Below are positions 33,601 through 40,945 of a stretch of 64,000 nt of DNA, in pieces. A program made the position numbers and the translations under genes. Within the stretch, counting starts at the first letter, position 1, and every line of letters starts with the position of its first letter. The DNA is taken from NCBI RefSeq assembly GCF_000802305.1, contig NZ_JTDK01000002.1:186001-250000 (forward strand), written 5' to 3'. The stretch comes from Microbacterium mangrovi (GTDB lineage: Bacteria > Actinomycetota > Actinomycetes > Actinomycetales > Microbacteriaceae). The notes beneath the pieces are model-generated. The model was not told the origin of the DNA and did not search any database. It saw nothing but the letters and a program-made list of their open reading frames with translations.

Positions 33601-33943
33601 GAAGACGGAGGGCGGCATCCCGCAGCTCTCCGGCGCGGGCCAGGTCGGACGACGCCGTGAACGCGTAGCCGGCGGCATCGCTGCGGATGAGCTCAGGGCC
33701 GGCGGCGGCGCGCACGCGCGACACGAGGGTCTGCAGGGCGCCGCGCGGGTTCTGCGGGCGGTCGTCGCCCCAGACGTCGTCGGCGAGCGCGTCCACGCTG
33801 CGCGGCGACGGCGCCGCGAGCGTCAGGGCGGCCACCAGGGCGCGCGACGTCGCCCCCGGCAGGCTGACCTCGGCGCCGTCGACGTGCAGCACGACCGGCC
33901 CGAGCAGGCGGACGGTGGGCGCAGACGGCGCGGGGGATGCCAC
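30683..33943 (-). CDS. AfsR/SARP-like transcriptional regulator with NB-ARC ATPase
   Basis: The 1086-residue protein begins with an OmpR-type winged helix (VRLLGPVVLHVDGAEVSL, PQNPRGALQTLVSRVRAAAG) and a BTAD domain to about residue 245 (AAHPYDERLHAAWMTALAAD). The ATPase has Walker A LGVGGLGKTRLA near residue 295 and Walker B ATLLVLDNCEQVID; LATSRTPLAI and GIPLAIELAAARVRTM follow. The remaining 500 residues are helical, TPR-like. This layout matches AfsR-type activators of secondary metabolism and envelope genes. GTG 33943 is the start. Targets are unknown; DedA-PAP2 lies 48 bases downstream on the same strand. Confidence 0.9.
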   Translation of the reverse strand: MASPAPSAPTVRLLGPVVLHVDGAEVSLPGATSRALVAALTLAAPSPRSVDALADDVWGDDRPQNPRGALQTLVSRVRAAAGPELIRSDAAGYAFTASSDLARAGELRDAALRLPGADPARLALVDEALALWHGDAGADLDDVPVAAALVDEATALRRTLEVIRAETLTAVGRAAEAAVDLASLAAAHPYDERLHAAWMTALAADGQTTEALAVFAALRARLRDDLGASPGPEAADLNARLLRGEVTARPARVRIGLRAAPNELIGRAADLAAVDALLARSRLVTVLGVGGLGKTRLAQAVAAGSSASAVIVVPLAGVRNDDDVPIAIADALGVTETSRGARLSDTAPRPDLRARTVAQLADRATLLVLDNCEQVIDGVASWTADVLASVPGLRVLATSRTPLAIAGEAVYPLAPLAAEPRDDDTPPDAAGIPLDGADAPVGDAVRLFVERARAARPDARLSLDVVRRLCDRLDGIPLAIELAAARVRTMTPEQIEARLENRFALLTGGDRSAPVRHRTLEAVIEWSWDLLDPEARRALAALSPLPAGFSAATAAGVLREPFADDVLDRLVSQSLLIVADDPQTGDVRFRMLETVREFGLARLSASGPGALAEAWAAVVAWAVGFAASRVDDAFAPEVFRQIRAEQDNLVVVLRRALADGDDPTATVLFAVLCQTWVARGSLAELQALGEQSVEAAVRVDERRVPVTPLVSVLIMAAVVGAFTGDRRTARLVARVRVLRRRHPDLPPLLTAIADLLPVLGRLERIPAALEALRTDPDPRRAVVGEAILSQYAENEGDPIAGAAAARRGWELAQKHDMVWLGTMLATSAAQLASQSAHPREALQWLERAGAGAAVFGADDIARQETWMRAGNLLGVGRVDEARALFAELAGMRELTDDGLEMASIGWFGLAEADRVEGDTATSVAHYERAMSWFGTGAQRGSPWYLMAMAGFVSAAVFDRSLPPERTARWATRLRTRALATRRVRPAYVDRPVLGTVLCGWSAWALESSDAALRRRGVEALALAQVLGGRQDLPSLHHDVHVRHALLRAGRDAVAAAQQKASGLSADERVERAVAVLTEREEPADSP

Positions 33944-33981
33944 GAGCCGAGCCTATCCGGGGCGTCCGACTCCGACGCGGG

Positions 33982-34791
33982 TCAGGATGCCGGCTGTCCG
34001 ACTCCGGAATCGTCGGCGATGACGCGCACGCGGTCGCCGTCGAGTTCGAATCGCAGCCCGGTGCCGGCGGGAAAGGCATCCTGCAGGTCCCGCGGCGACC
34101 CGGCATCCACCCCCACCTGCGCGATCGCCGGCAGCGCCCCCGCCGTGCAGCCGGACGAGACCGGACCTTCGATCGACGCCGGGTCCCCGCCGTCCGGCGG
34201 CGTCTGATAGACGGTGAGACAGTCGTCGCCGGCGCCGCCGAGCCCGCCGACGGTGCGCACGACGGTGAGTCCGTGGAAGGTCGCGCTGTCGGGAACGCCC
34301 TGGGTGGTTCCGAACAGTGCCTGTCCCGGTGTTCCCGGTGAGAGAGCGAGTCTTTCGACCTCGTACTGTGAGGACGTCAGGGAGTGGATGCCGGCCGCGA
34401 CGCCCGCGGTGGCCACGACGGCCGCCACGACGGACGCCGGCCAGAGCACGCGGACCAGGCGCCGCCGCGAACCGGATGCGAGCGGCGCGGCATCCACCGC
34501 GGCGTCGTCGGCCGGCACGGATGCGCCCTCTGCGGCGGGGTCCGGCAGCGGTGGGGCCGGCCGGGGCGGGACGGGTCGGGGCGGCACCGGCGCGAACGGG
34601 TCGCGGGCGGGCGGCGCCGTGCGCCCGGGGGGGGCGACCGGTTCGGACGCCGCATCCGGAGCCGGGCGACGGGCGGCATCCTCGAGCTCGCGCAGGCGCG
34701 CCAGCGCGGCCGGATCGGAGCGGATGTCGGCGTCGGGACCGTAGGCGCGCGCCTGCAGGCCGGCCAGCTCCGTGCGCGTCACGTCGTCCAT
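33982..34791 (-). CDS. Membrane-anchored protein, paralogue A
   Basis: The 269-residue protein starts with a cytosolic helix (MDDVTRTELAGLQARAYGPD through ALARLRELEDAAR). A proline-rich linker follows, then one membrane helix (LWPASVVAAVVATAGVAAGI). The external domain has two cysteines (DDCLTVY, SSGCTAG) and ends GDRVRVIADDSGVGQPAS. It is a clear paralogue of the next gene upstream. No known domain is recognised. Genes with this layout may act as envelope sensors, but that is guesswork. Confidence 0.8.
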   Translation of the reverse strand: MDDVTRTELAGLQARAYGPDADIRSDPAALARLRELEDAARRPAPDAASEPVAPPGRTAPPARDPFAPVPPRPVPPRPAPPLPDPAAEGASVPADDAAVDAAPLASGSRRRLVRVLWPASVVAAVVATAGVAAGIHSLTSSQYEVERLALSPGTPGQALFGTTQGVPDSATFHGLTVVRTVGGLGGAGDDCLTVYQTPPDGGDPASIEGPVSSGCTAGALPAIAQVGVDAGSPRDLQDAFPAGTGLRFELDGDRVRVIADDSGVGQPAS

Positions 34792-34821
34792 CCCGGCATC
34801 GTACCGACGTCGCGACGCGGG

Positions 34822-35646
34822 TCAGGATGCCGAGTGCCGGACACCGGAGTCGTCGGCGATGACCCGCACCTGATCGCCGTCGAGCTGGAACTTCAACCCG
34901 GTGCCCGCCGGAAACGCCGCCCGCAGCTGCGGGGGCGAATTCCGGTCGACGCCGACCTGCACGAGGGCCGGCAGCCCGCCCGCGGCGCACCCGAAGAAGA
35001 TCGGGCCGCCGAGCGTCGACGTGTCCTCGCCGTTCGCCGGGGTCTGGTAGACGACGAGGCACTCCCCGCCGTTGCTGCCGAGCACGCCCGACGACCGCAC
35101 GACGGTGAGGCCGTCGAACAACGCGCTGCGGGCATCCCCCGTGGTGTCCTCGAACAGCACCTGCCCCGGCCTGTCGGCCAGCTGGAGCACCGCGACCTCG
35201 CGCTGCGACGCGGTGAGGCCGCGTGTGAAGAAGCCGGTCATGAGCGCGACGGTGACGGCCGCCGTGAGCATCACAGCGACCACGAGCGAGACGGGCCACA
35301 GCACGCGGACGAGTCGCCGACGCCCATGCGGTGCGGCGGACGGGGCGCTCGGATCGTCCCGATCGGCGGGCGGAGGATCCGCGGTGTCCGGCTCGGGCGC
35401 GGGGCGAGGCGGCACGGGCGGCACCGGGGCGAACGGATCGCGGGGAGCACCGGGTCCACCGGCCGGCCCGGCCGACGGGACGGGCTCGGTGGCCGGGACC
35501 GCCTCGGTCGCCGGGGTGCCGGCGCGGGCGGCCTCCTCGAGATCGCGGAGTCGCGCCAGCGCCGCCGGATCCGCGTCGATGTCGGCATCCGGACCATACG
35601 CGCGCGCCCGCAGGCTCTCCAGCTCGGCACGCGACGCGTCGTCCAT
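34822..35646 (-). CDS. Membrane-anchored protein, paralogue B
   Basis: The 274-residue protein shares the whole architecture of the gene at 33982-34791. It has the N-terminal MDDASRAELESLRARAYGPD, a proline-rich linker, and a single membrane helix (WPVSLVVAVMLTAAVTVALM). The external domain has matched cysteines (GECLVVY, FFGCAAG) and the end GDQVRVIADDSGVRHSAS. The two genes are 30 bases apart in the same direction, so they arose by tandem duplication and are probably co-transcribed. No function is known. Confidence 0.8.
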   Translation of the reverse strand: MDDASRAELESLRARAYGPDADIDADPAALARLRDLEEAARAGTPATEAVPATEPVPSAGPAGGPGAPRDPFAPVPPVPPRPAPEPDTADPPPADRDDPSAPSAAPHGRRRLVRVLWPVSLVVAVMLTAAVTVALMTGFFTRGLTASQREVAVLQLADRPGQVLFEDTTGDARSALFDGLTVVRSSGVLGSNGGECLVVYQTPANGEDTSTLGGPIFFGCAAGGLPALVQVGVDRNSPPQLRAAFPAGTGLKFQLDGDQVRVIADDSGVRHSAS

Positions 35647-35777
35647 TTCCGCATGCTACCCGCCGGGGAGGGCAAGAGGTTCCACGGTGCATCCGCTGCA
35701 AAACGGCGTGCCCCGGCATCCCTCACAGACGGGTCGGTCACACTGGGTACACAGCACGCCGGACAGAGGGAGGACTC

Positions 35778-36305
35778 GTGAGCACGATCCGCGGATACGA
35801 CCCCGAAACGCTGCGGGAGATCGTCGATCAGCGTGAATGCCGCGAGCGCCTCGAGGCGCTCGGCGAGCAGCGCAGCCTCCCCGCGCTGCTGGAGCGGGTG
35901 TGGCTGCTCAAGGTGCTCGGCGACCTCGACGCGTCGCTCTCGTACGCCGAACTGGCGGTCCGCCAGTCGCGGATGGCCGGCACCCGCAAGGATCTCCTCC
36001 GGTCGCGCGTGCTGCACGCGACGGTGCTGCAAGCGCGCGGCTCCCATACCGCCGCGATCGCCGAGCTCGACACGTGCGCCGACGAGGCGGAGGGCCAGAA
36101 CTGGCCCAACGTGGCCGCGTTCGCGCTGCAGCATCGCGGCAAGGTCTACTACGACCTCGGGCAGTTCGAGGAGGCCCGGGCCGATTTCAAGCGCGCACTG
36201 TTCCTGCGCCAGCAGGCGGGCGCACCCGAAGAGGCCCTGCAGACGACGCTCCAGGCAGTGGACGCGGCCGAGCGCCGCCGCGCGGACGTCGCGGTGTCGG
36301 CCTGA
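35778..36305 (+). CDS. TPR-repeat protein
   Basis: The 175-residue protein is mostly amphipathic helices in TPR-like pairs (LLERVWLLKVLGDLDASLSY, then AALQHRGKVYYDLGQFEEAR near residue 120). TPRs mediate protein-protein contact. GTG 35778 is preceded by GGGAGGA at a good distance. There is no signal peptide. The 131-base divergent region to the paralogue pair holds its promoter. Partner unknown. Confidence 0.85.
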   Translation: MSTIRGYDPETLREIVDQRECRERLEALGEQRSLPALLERVWLLKVLGDLDASLSYAELAVRQSRMAGTRKDLLRSRVLHATVLQARGSHTAAIAELDTCADEAEGQNWPNVAAFALQHRGKVYYDLGQFEEARADFKRALFLRQQAGAPEEALQTTLQAVDAAERRRADVAVSA

Positions 36306-36312
36306 CACCCCG

Positions 36313-36335
36313 ATGTCGTAGGTTCGTTCTAAAGT
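36313..36335 (+). promoter_or_regulatory. PafBC/RecA-NDp-type promoter of the SprT-like gene
   Basis: ATGTCGTAG (36313-36321), then 8 bases, then TAAAGT (36330-36335) closely match the mycobacterial DNA-damage promoter TTGTCRGTG-N8-TANNNT. Six bases separate the -10 from ATG 36342, so transcription should begin at the start codon. Confidence 0.65.
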
Positions 36336-36341
36336 CACCCC

Positions 36342-36830
36342 ATGTCTGACTTGCAGGATGTGCGCACCTGGGCCGACGCGCTGATCACGGCCCACCTCGA
36401 CGACTCATGGTCGTTCGGCTTCGACAACGCCAAGCGTCGTGCCGGCGCCTGCAACTACACGCAGCGGCGCATCACGGTCTCCAAGTACCTCGCGGCGCGA
36501 TACGACGACGAGACCAACCGGCAGACCCTGCTGCACGAGATCGCGCACGCGCTGGCGGGGTCGGATGCCCGTCACGGCCCGCGCTGGAGACGCATCGCGT
36601 CGGGCCTCGGCTACCGCGGCGGCGTCACCCACCAGGGCGAGACGGCGGTCGAGCTCGCGCCCTGGGTGGGCGTGTGTCCGGCGGGGCACACGGTGTACCG
36701 GCACCGGCGCCCCACTCGGGTGCTCTCGTGCGCCAAGTGCGCGGCCCGGTTCGATCCGCGGCACGCGTTCCTGTGGACGAGACGCGAGATCAGCGCGGCG
36801 GTGCGGCGCGAGGCGATGACCCCGCGCTGA
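36342..36830 (+). CDS. SprT-like zinc metalloprotein
   Basis: The 162-residue protein has the metallopeptidase motif LLHEIAHALAG (HExxH) near residue 65 and the downstream HGPRWRRIASGLG of the SprT family. A C-terminal zinc ribbon is formed by VCPAGH and LSCAKC. Relatives include SPRTN, which cleaves DNA-protein crosslinks. The PafBC-type promoter upstream fits a DNA-damage role here. The gene appears leaderless, as there is no ribosome-binding site between the -10 and ATG. The repair function is inferred. Confidence 0.9.
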   Translation: MSDLQDVRTWADALITAHLDDSWSFGFDNAKRRAGACNYTQRRITVSKYLAARYDDETNRQTLLHEIAHALAGSDARHGPRWRRIASGLGYRGGVTHQGETAVELAPWVGVCPAGHTVYRHRRPTRVLSCAKCAARFDPRHAFLWTRREISAAVRREAMTPR

Positions 36831-36845
36831 GCCGTGCGGCGCCGG

Positions 36846-37442
36846 TCAGAGGCGCTCGACGCGCGCGTCGCGCACGACGGGCACCACCTCGGTGCTGTCG
36901 AGCTGCGCCTGCGCGAGCACGACGGCGCGTTGTCCGGCATCCAGCAGCGACTGGCCGGTCCCGCCCGCCGTGACCATGTGTCGCACCGCGCCGCGCAGCG
37001 CGCGGAATCCCTCGCAGGCGACGGCGGCCTCCGGTGAGCTGTGATCGAGTCCGCGCGCCGCGAGGGCGTCGACGACGGCGCCCGCCGCGAGCTGGTTCTC
37101 CACGGCGACGCGCCCGCCCGGGGTGGATGCCACGACGGCGATCCCGGTGCGTTCCCCCCGGCGCTCCTGCTCGGCGAGCACCGCGTCGGCCACCGCGGAT
37201 GCGTTGCGAAGGCCCGCGACGAGGACGAGCGAACCGTGTGCCGCGGCGATCGTGGCGCGCACGTCGTCCGGGAGTTCGGCGACCTTCAGCACGTCACCGG
37301 CCGCCGCGGCATCGATGCTGCGCAGGGATGCGTCCAGCAGGTCGACGACCACGACGACGTCGGCGCGGGCGAGGCGGCGAAGGCCCTCGGCACCCTGCTC
37401 GAGACGCACCTGGTAGCGGGACTGATCCAACGGCGACGGCAT
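36846..37442 (-). CDS. ComB-like (2-phosphosulfolactate phosphatase family) protein
   Basis: The 198-residue protein resembles the actinobacterial ComB-like group, starting PLDQSRYQVRLEQGAEGLRR and continuing ADVVVVVDLLDASLRSI. It also has VLVAGLRNASAVADAVLAEQ, GGRVAVENQLAAGAVVDAL and ACEGFRALRGAVRHM. In ComB the first strand is usually followed by DVLR; here it is DLLD, so a conserved Arg is Asp. Coenzyme M synthesis is not expected in this organism, so the true substrate is unknown. GGAGGG lies almost directly before ATG 37442, an unusually short spacing. Confidence 0.7.
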   Translation of the reverse strand: MPSPLDQSRYQVRLEQGAEGLRRLARADVVVVVDLLDASLRSIDAAAAGDVLKVAELPDDVRATIAAAHGSLVLVAGLRNASAVADAVLAEQERRGERTGIAVVASTPGGRVAVENQLAAGAVVDALAARGLDHSSPEAAVACEGFRALRGAVRHMVTAGGTGQSLLDAGQRAVVLAQAQLDSTEVVPVVRDARVERL

Positions 37443-37493
37443 CCCTCCAGCCTACGAGCGTCGGATCGTCGGCGTGTCGCCGGGTGGGGGCGG

Positions 37494-37516
37494 ATGTCGG
37501 AGGTTCGTGCGAAGGT
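37494..37516 (+). promoter_or_regulatory. PafBC/RecA-NDp-type promoter of the truncated DUF222 gene
   Basis: ATGTCGGAG (37494-37502), 8 bases, then GAAGGT (37511-37516). Six bases lie between the -10 and ATG 37523, exactly as at the other two copies. The upstream element matches well and the -10 keeps A2 and T6 only. Confidence 0.55.
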
Positions 37517-37522
37517 TCCGGC

Positions 37523-37777
37523 ATGGACACCTTCTCCTCGATCGAGCAGCATCTGGCAGCGCTGCACTCGCTGCTGGGCGACACATCCGCGGCGACGGCG
37601 CAGGCCGTGATGTCCCGGATGAGCGATGACGACCTCGCCGTCGTCATGACCGAGGCCGCCGGCGTGATCCGGGCCATGGAGCCGCTGCGCCGTGCGTCGG
37701 CGACCATCGTCACCGAGCGTTCCCTCGGGCGATCGGGCGGGGCAGAGCCGGCGACCCCGCGCGTGGTCAGCATCTAG
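37523..37777 (+). CDS. Short DUF222 N-terminal-like protein
   Basis: The 84-residue protein matches the first ~70 residues of the full DUF222-HNH protein at 39360: EQHLAALHSLLGDTSAATAQ against DHQLDVLTAMLGEVSVTEAG, then MSRMSDDDLAVVMTEAAGVI against VTRLQDDEVVAVIASTSAAI. It ends in a short unrelated tail (SGGAEPATPRVVSI) with no HNH domain. It keeps its own PafBC-type promoter, so it may be an expressed regulator or a remnant. It could be annotated as a pseudogene, but the frame is intact. Confidence 0.65.
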   Translation: MDTFSSIEQHLAALHSLLGDTSAATAQAVMSRMSDDDLAVVMTEAAGVIRAMEPLRRASATIVTERSLGRSGGAEPATPRVVSI

Positions 37778-37853
37778 CCGCGTCCAGCCCCGCAGGCACG
37801 CGGCCTGTGGATAACTTTCAAGGTCGTCGCGCGGATCTGATTACCGTGGCGGG

Positions 37854-38420
37854 ATGAAGTCGCGTGTCACCGGTGGGCTGATCGGAGGGGTGCTGGCCGC
37901 GGGGCTGGCGGTCGGACTGGCAGGGTGCGGGAGCGCCGCGCCGACGCCGAGCCCGACGCCCACCCCGCCGTTCGCGAGTGCCGACGCGGCGTACAGGGCG
38001 GCGGAGGCGACCTACCGCGGGTATGTGGATGCCGGCAATCAGGTGGACCTCGACGACCCGAAGACGTTCGAACCGGTCTACGCGTGGCTGCTGGGCGACG
38101 CCCTGGATACGGATGAGGAGGAGCTCACCGCGATGTCGGCGAAGCGGTGGAAGCTCTCCGGCAAATACCGCATCGATCTTCTGCAGCCCCTTCCGTCCGA
38201 TACCAGCGATCCACTGTGGGGCGACGTCTTCCTGGTCGGATGCTTCAACGTGAGTGACATCGAACTGAGCGATTCGGAAGGGATGTCCGTGGTCTCGCCG
38301 TCACGCCGCGACCACCTGCCGGTGAAGATCTCGTTTTCGAGAGACGCTTCCACCCCCACAGGAATGAAGATCATCAAGATCGAAGACCGCAAGGGTGAGC
38401 CGGCATGCGCTCCGTCTTGA
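37854..38420 (+). CDS. Lipoprotein of unknown function
   Basis: The 188-residue protein has a signal peptide and lipobox (VGLAGCGS, Cys about residue 25), a PTPSPTPTPP linker, and a soluble domain with a late cysteine pair (VGCFN, PACAPS). It is predicted to be tethered to the outer face of the membrane. No domain is recognised. The last 16 bases overlap the next gene, so both are co-translated. Base composition is somewhat less GC-rich than in neighbouring genes. Confidence 0.8.
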   Translation: MKSRVTGGLIGGVLAAGLAVGLAGCGSAAPTPSPTPTPPFASADAAYRAAEATYRGYVDAGNQVDLDDPKTFEPVYAWLLGDALDTDEEELTAMSAKRWKLSGKYRIDLLQPLPSDTSDPLWGDVFLVGCFNVSDIELSDSEGMSVVSPSRRDHLPVKISFSRDASTPTGMKIIKIEDRKGEPACAPS

Positions 38421-39301
38421 GGACGGTCCTCGCGATGGCCATCGTCGTCAGCGGGCTTCGCCCGATGGGGGACCTGGGGCTCGGAAGCGCAAGCGAGGGG
38501 ACCGCCCACGCGAGCGTCACCGACGGGAGCCAGGTGTCCGTCGTGGGGACTCGCCCTGGCAATGACGTCGGGTCCGGGACTCCGGGAAGCGGTTCCCGGT
38601 CAGGCGGACAAAGTCAGAACAGCAACACAGCTCACGACGCGGGCTCCATGATTCCCGACGCCATCGACTGGGCAGCCGCGAGCACCGACGAACTCGGTGG
38701 CGTGGCACCCGCACCCTGCACCGAGGCGGGTACTCCCGTCCCCTGCGCGGCGCCATCGCCGATCAAACAGTCCACACCCAGCACGACCGGCCCCCGCATC
38801 CCGACCCTCAGCGACATCGCCTCCTTCCGTCCAACCACCCCGTCGTTGACGATGGAGCCGAAGAAGTTCGGGATCGTGGGGCGGCCGACGAACTTCATCG
38901 TCACCGCGACCCGCCAATCACTGACGGGCACTCTCTTCGGCGAGCCCGTCACCGTCCGGTTCACGCCGGCCCTCTACCGGTTCGATTACGGCGACGGCAT
39001 CACGAAGACCACTCGCGCCGCGGGGTCCTCCTGGAAAGCCGGGCGCGGAGAGCTCATGTTCACCCCCACCGCCACTTCCCACACGTATCGCCGCAAGGCC
39101 CTCGTCACCGCACGAGTCACCGTCGCCTTCACCGCGCAGGTGTTGTTCGCCGGCTCCGCCGGCTGGTACGACGTCGAGGGGTACGTGGTCGCGAACGCCC
39201 CGGGGAAGCGCTTCCAGCTGTACGTCGCCCACACCGTCCTCGTCGAGCACACCTGCGACGAAGACCCCGACGGACCCGGATGCCCCGGAACGGTCCACTG
39301 A
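38405..39301 (+). CDS. Secreted protein with PKD-like segment
   Basis: The 298-residue protein has an N-terminal hydrophobic signal (SVLRTVLAMAIVVSGL). A Gly/Ser-rich low-complexity stretch follows, then a beta-rich region with RFDYGDGITKTT and TSHTYRRKALVTARVTVAFT. The YGDG...H-Y-x pattern is the core of PKD/immunoglobulin-like domains. Four cysteines (APCTEAGTPVPCA; HTCDEDPDGPGCPG) could form disulfides. It overlaps the lipoprotein gene by 16 bases, suggesting a two-protein surface complex. Function unknown. Confidence 0.8.
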   Translation: MRSVLRTVLAMAIVVSGLRPMGDLGLGSASEGTAHASVTDGSQVSVVGTRPGNDVGSGTPGSGSRSGGQSQNSNTAHDAGSMIPDAIDWAAASTDELGGVAPAPCTEAGTPVPCAAPSPIKQSTPSTTGPRIPTLSDIASFRPTTPSLTMEPKKFGIVGRPTNFIVTATRQSLTGTLFGEPVTVRFTPALYRFDYGDGITKTTRAAGSSWKAGRGELMFTPTATSHTYRRKALVTARVTVAFTAQVLFAGSAGWYDVEGYVVANAPGKRFQLYVAHTVLVEHTCDEDPDGPGCPGTVH

Positions 39302-39330
39302 TTCCGGCTCGTGACCGCACATATCTCCCA

Positions 39331-39353
39331 ATGTCGGAGGTCCGTGCGACACT
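39331..39353 (+). promoter_or_regulatory. PafBC/RecA-NDp-type promoter of the DUF222-HNH gene
   Basis: ATGTCGGAG (39331-39339), 8 bases, then GACACT (39348-39353), with six bases to ATG 39360. The arrangement is identical to the copies at 36313 and 37494. Confidence 0.6.
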
Positions 39354-39359
39354 TCAGGC

Positions 39360-40856
39360 ATGGCCAGTTTCGTAGCTAAAGTCGATCACCAACTCGACGT
39401 GCTGACCGCGATGCTCGGAGAAGTGTCCGTCACAGAGGCCGGCACCGCCGTGACTCGACTGCAGGATGACGAGGTGGTCGCGGTGATCGCGTCCACATCA
39501 GCGGCGATCCGAGAGCTCGAGGCACTGCGGGTGGTGGCGACGGGCGTGGTCGCCGAGCGATCCACGCGGGATGCCGGGCACGGCGGGCTGGCGCAGAAAC
39601 GCGGACACCGCTCGGCGGTCGGTCTGATCCAAGATCTGACCGGCGTCTCCCGTACACAGGCCGGCAAGGCCGCGCGCCTCGGTCAGGCGCTCGTCGACAC
39701 CGTGCAGACAGCTCCGCCGGGCGATCCGGACGACGGCTCCCAGCCCGACCCGACGACGCCCCTGCGCGCCTGGCACGCGTGTCTCGGTGAGGCGTTCACC
39801 GCGGGCCGGATCACGCTGGACCAGCAGACGGCGATCCGCCGCGGGCTCGGCGAACCGCCGTCCGATGGCGATTCCGCGAGCGAGCAGCCCGACGCGGAGA
39901 CGACCGCTGCGTGGACCACCGCGGCGGAGCAGCTGATCGATGAGGCGTCGCGGCGCACGGTGGAAGACCTCGGGTCTGCGGCCCGGTGCATCCGCGACCA
40001 GCTCGATCCCGAAGGCGCCCGGCGCCGGTTCGAGGAGCAGTACGAGGCCCGGTCGTTCCGGATGTGGCGGGATGCCGACGGCGTCACGTGCGCGAAGATC
40101 CGGTTCGAGCCCGGCGGGGCCGCGTGGGTGACGTCCGTGCTGGATGCCGCGCTGCGGCCGCGTCGCGGCGGGCCCCGGTTCGTGGACCCCGACGAGAAGG
40201 CCGCGGCCGACGCCCTGGTCGCCGACCCGCGTACGAATGACCAGCTCGCGTACGACCTGCTCCTGGACGTGCTGCACACCGGGTCGCTCGCCGACGCCGC
40301 GTCGGTGTTCGGTGCGCGGCAGGCCGGCGTGCGGGTCGTCGTCACCGACACCAGCCGCACCGGGTCCGGCGTCGCGGTCATCGAAGACACCAACACCACG
40401 GTGCCGGCCGCGTTCGCCGCACAGCACGTCTGCGACACCGGCACCACCACCATCACCATCGACCCGAACGGCAACCCACTCAACCTCGGCCGGGACACCC
40501 GCCTGTTCACCGCGAAACAACGCCTCGCGCTCGCGCAACGCGACGGCGGATGCGGCTGGACCGGCTGCGACAGACCGCCCTCCTCCTGCGAAGCGCACCA
40601 CATCGACCTGCACTCCGAAGGCGGCAGAACCGATGTGGACCGCGGCATCCTGCTGTGCAGGTTCCACCACATGAACCTGCACCACCACGGCTGGTGGATC
40701 ACCCGCGACGGAACCGGACCCTTCGTCCTCCACTCCCCCGACCCCGACGTCGAGCACATCGTGCTGCACCAGCGCCTCGAACGCCGATATGCGTTCGGCG
40801 ACCTCCAACCACCACCCACCCGATTCCGAACCGCCACACCCGAGGCCGCAGCATGA
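39360..40856 (+). CDS. DUF222 domain-containing HNH endonuclease (13E12-like)
   Basis: The 498-residue protein has a DUF222 domain (about residues 10-330). An HNH nuclease domain follows at the C-terminus: GCGWTGCDRPPSSCEAHHI, then ILLCRFHHMNLHHHGW with the metal and catalytic histidines. This is the actinobacterial 13E12-repeat family, present in many copies per genome and often DNA-damage inducible. The PafBC-type promoter directly at its start supports that here. Whether the protein acts in repair, mobility or defence is not known. Confidence 0.93.
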   Translation: MASFVAKVDHQLDVLTAMLGEVSVTEAGTAVTRLQDDEVVAVIASTSAAIRELEALRVVATGVVAERSTRDAGHGGLAQKRGHRSAVGLIQDLTGVSRTQAGKAARLGQALVDTVQTAPPGDPDDGSQPDPTTPLRAWHACLGEAFTAGRITLDQQTAIRRGLGEPPSDGDSASEQPDAETTAAWTTAAEQLIDEASRRTVEDLGSAARCIRDQLDPEGARRRFEEQYEARSFRMWRDADGVTCAKIRFEPGGAAWVTSVLDAALRPRRGGPRFVDPDEKAAADALVADPRTNDQLAYDLLLDVLHTGSLADAASVFGARQAGVRVVVTDTSRTGSGVAVIEDTNTTVPAAFAAQHVCDTGTTTITIDPNGNPLNLGRDTRLFTAKQRLALAQRDGGCGWTGCDRPPSSCEAHHIDLHSEGGRTDVDRGILLCRFHHMNLHHHGWWITRDGTGPFVLHSPDPDVEHIVLHQRLERRYAFGDLQPPPTRFRTATPEAAA

Positions 40857-40885
40857 GCCGCGCGTCAACACTTCGCACAGGACAC

Positions 40886-40918
40886 CGCCCCGACCGAACC
40901 CGGGGTCCGATCGGGGCG
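40886..40918. terminator. Weak hairpin between convergent genes
   Basis: CGCCCCGA (40886-40893) pairs with TCGGGGCG (40911-40918) around a GC-rich loop. It lies between the DUF222-HNH stop and the convergent flavin reductase stop. There is no U tract. Confidence 0.4.
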
Positions 40919-40945
40919 CTCGGCGCAAGCGGAGACTCGAACGGG

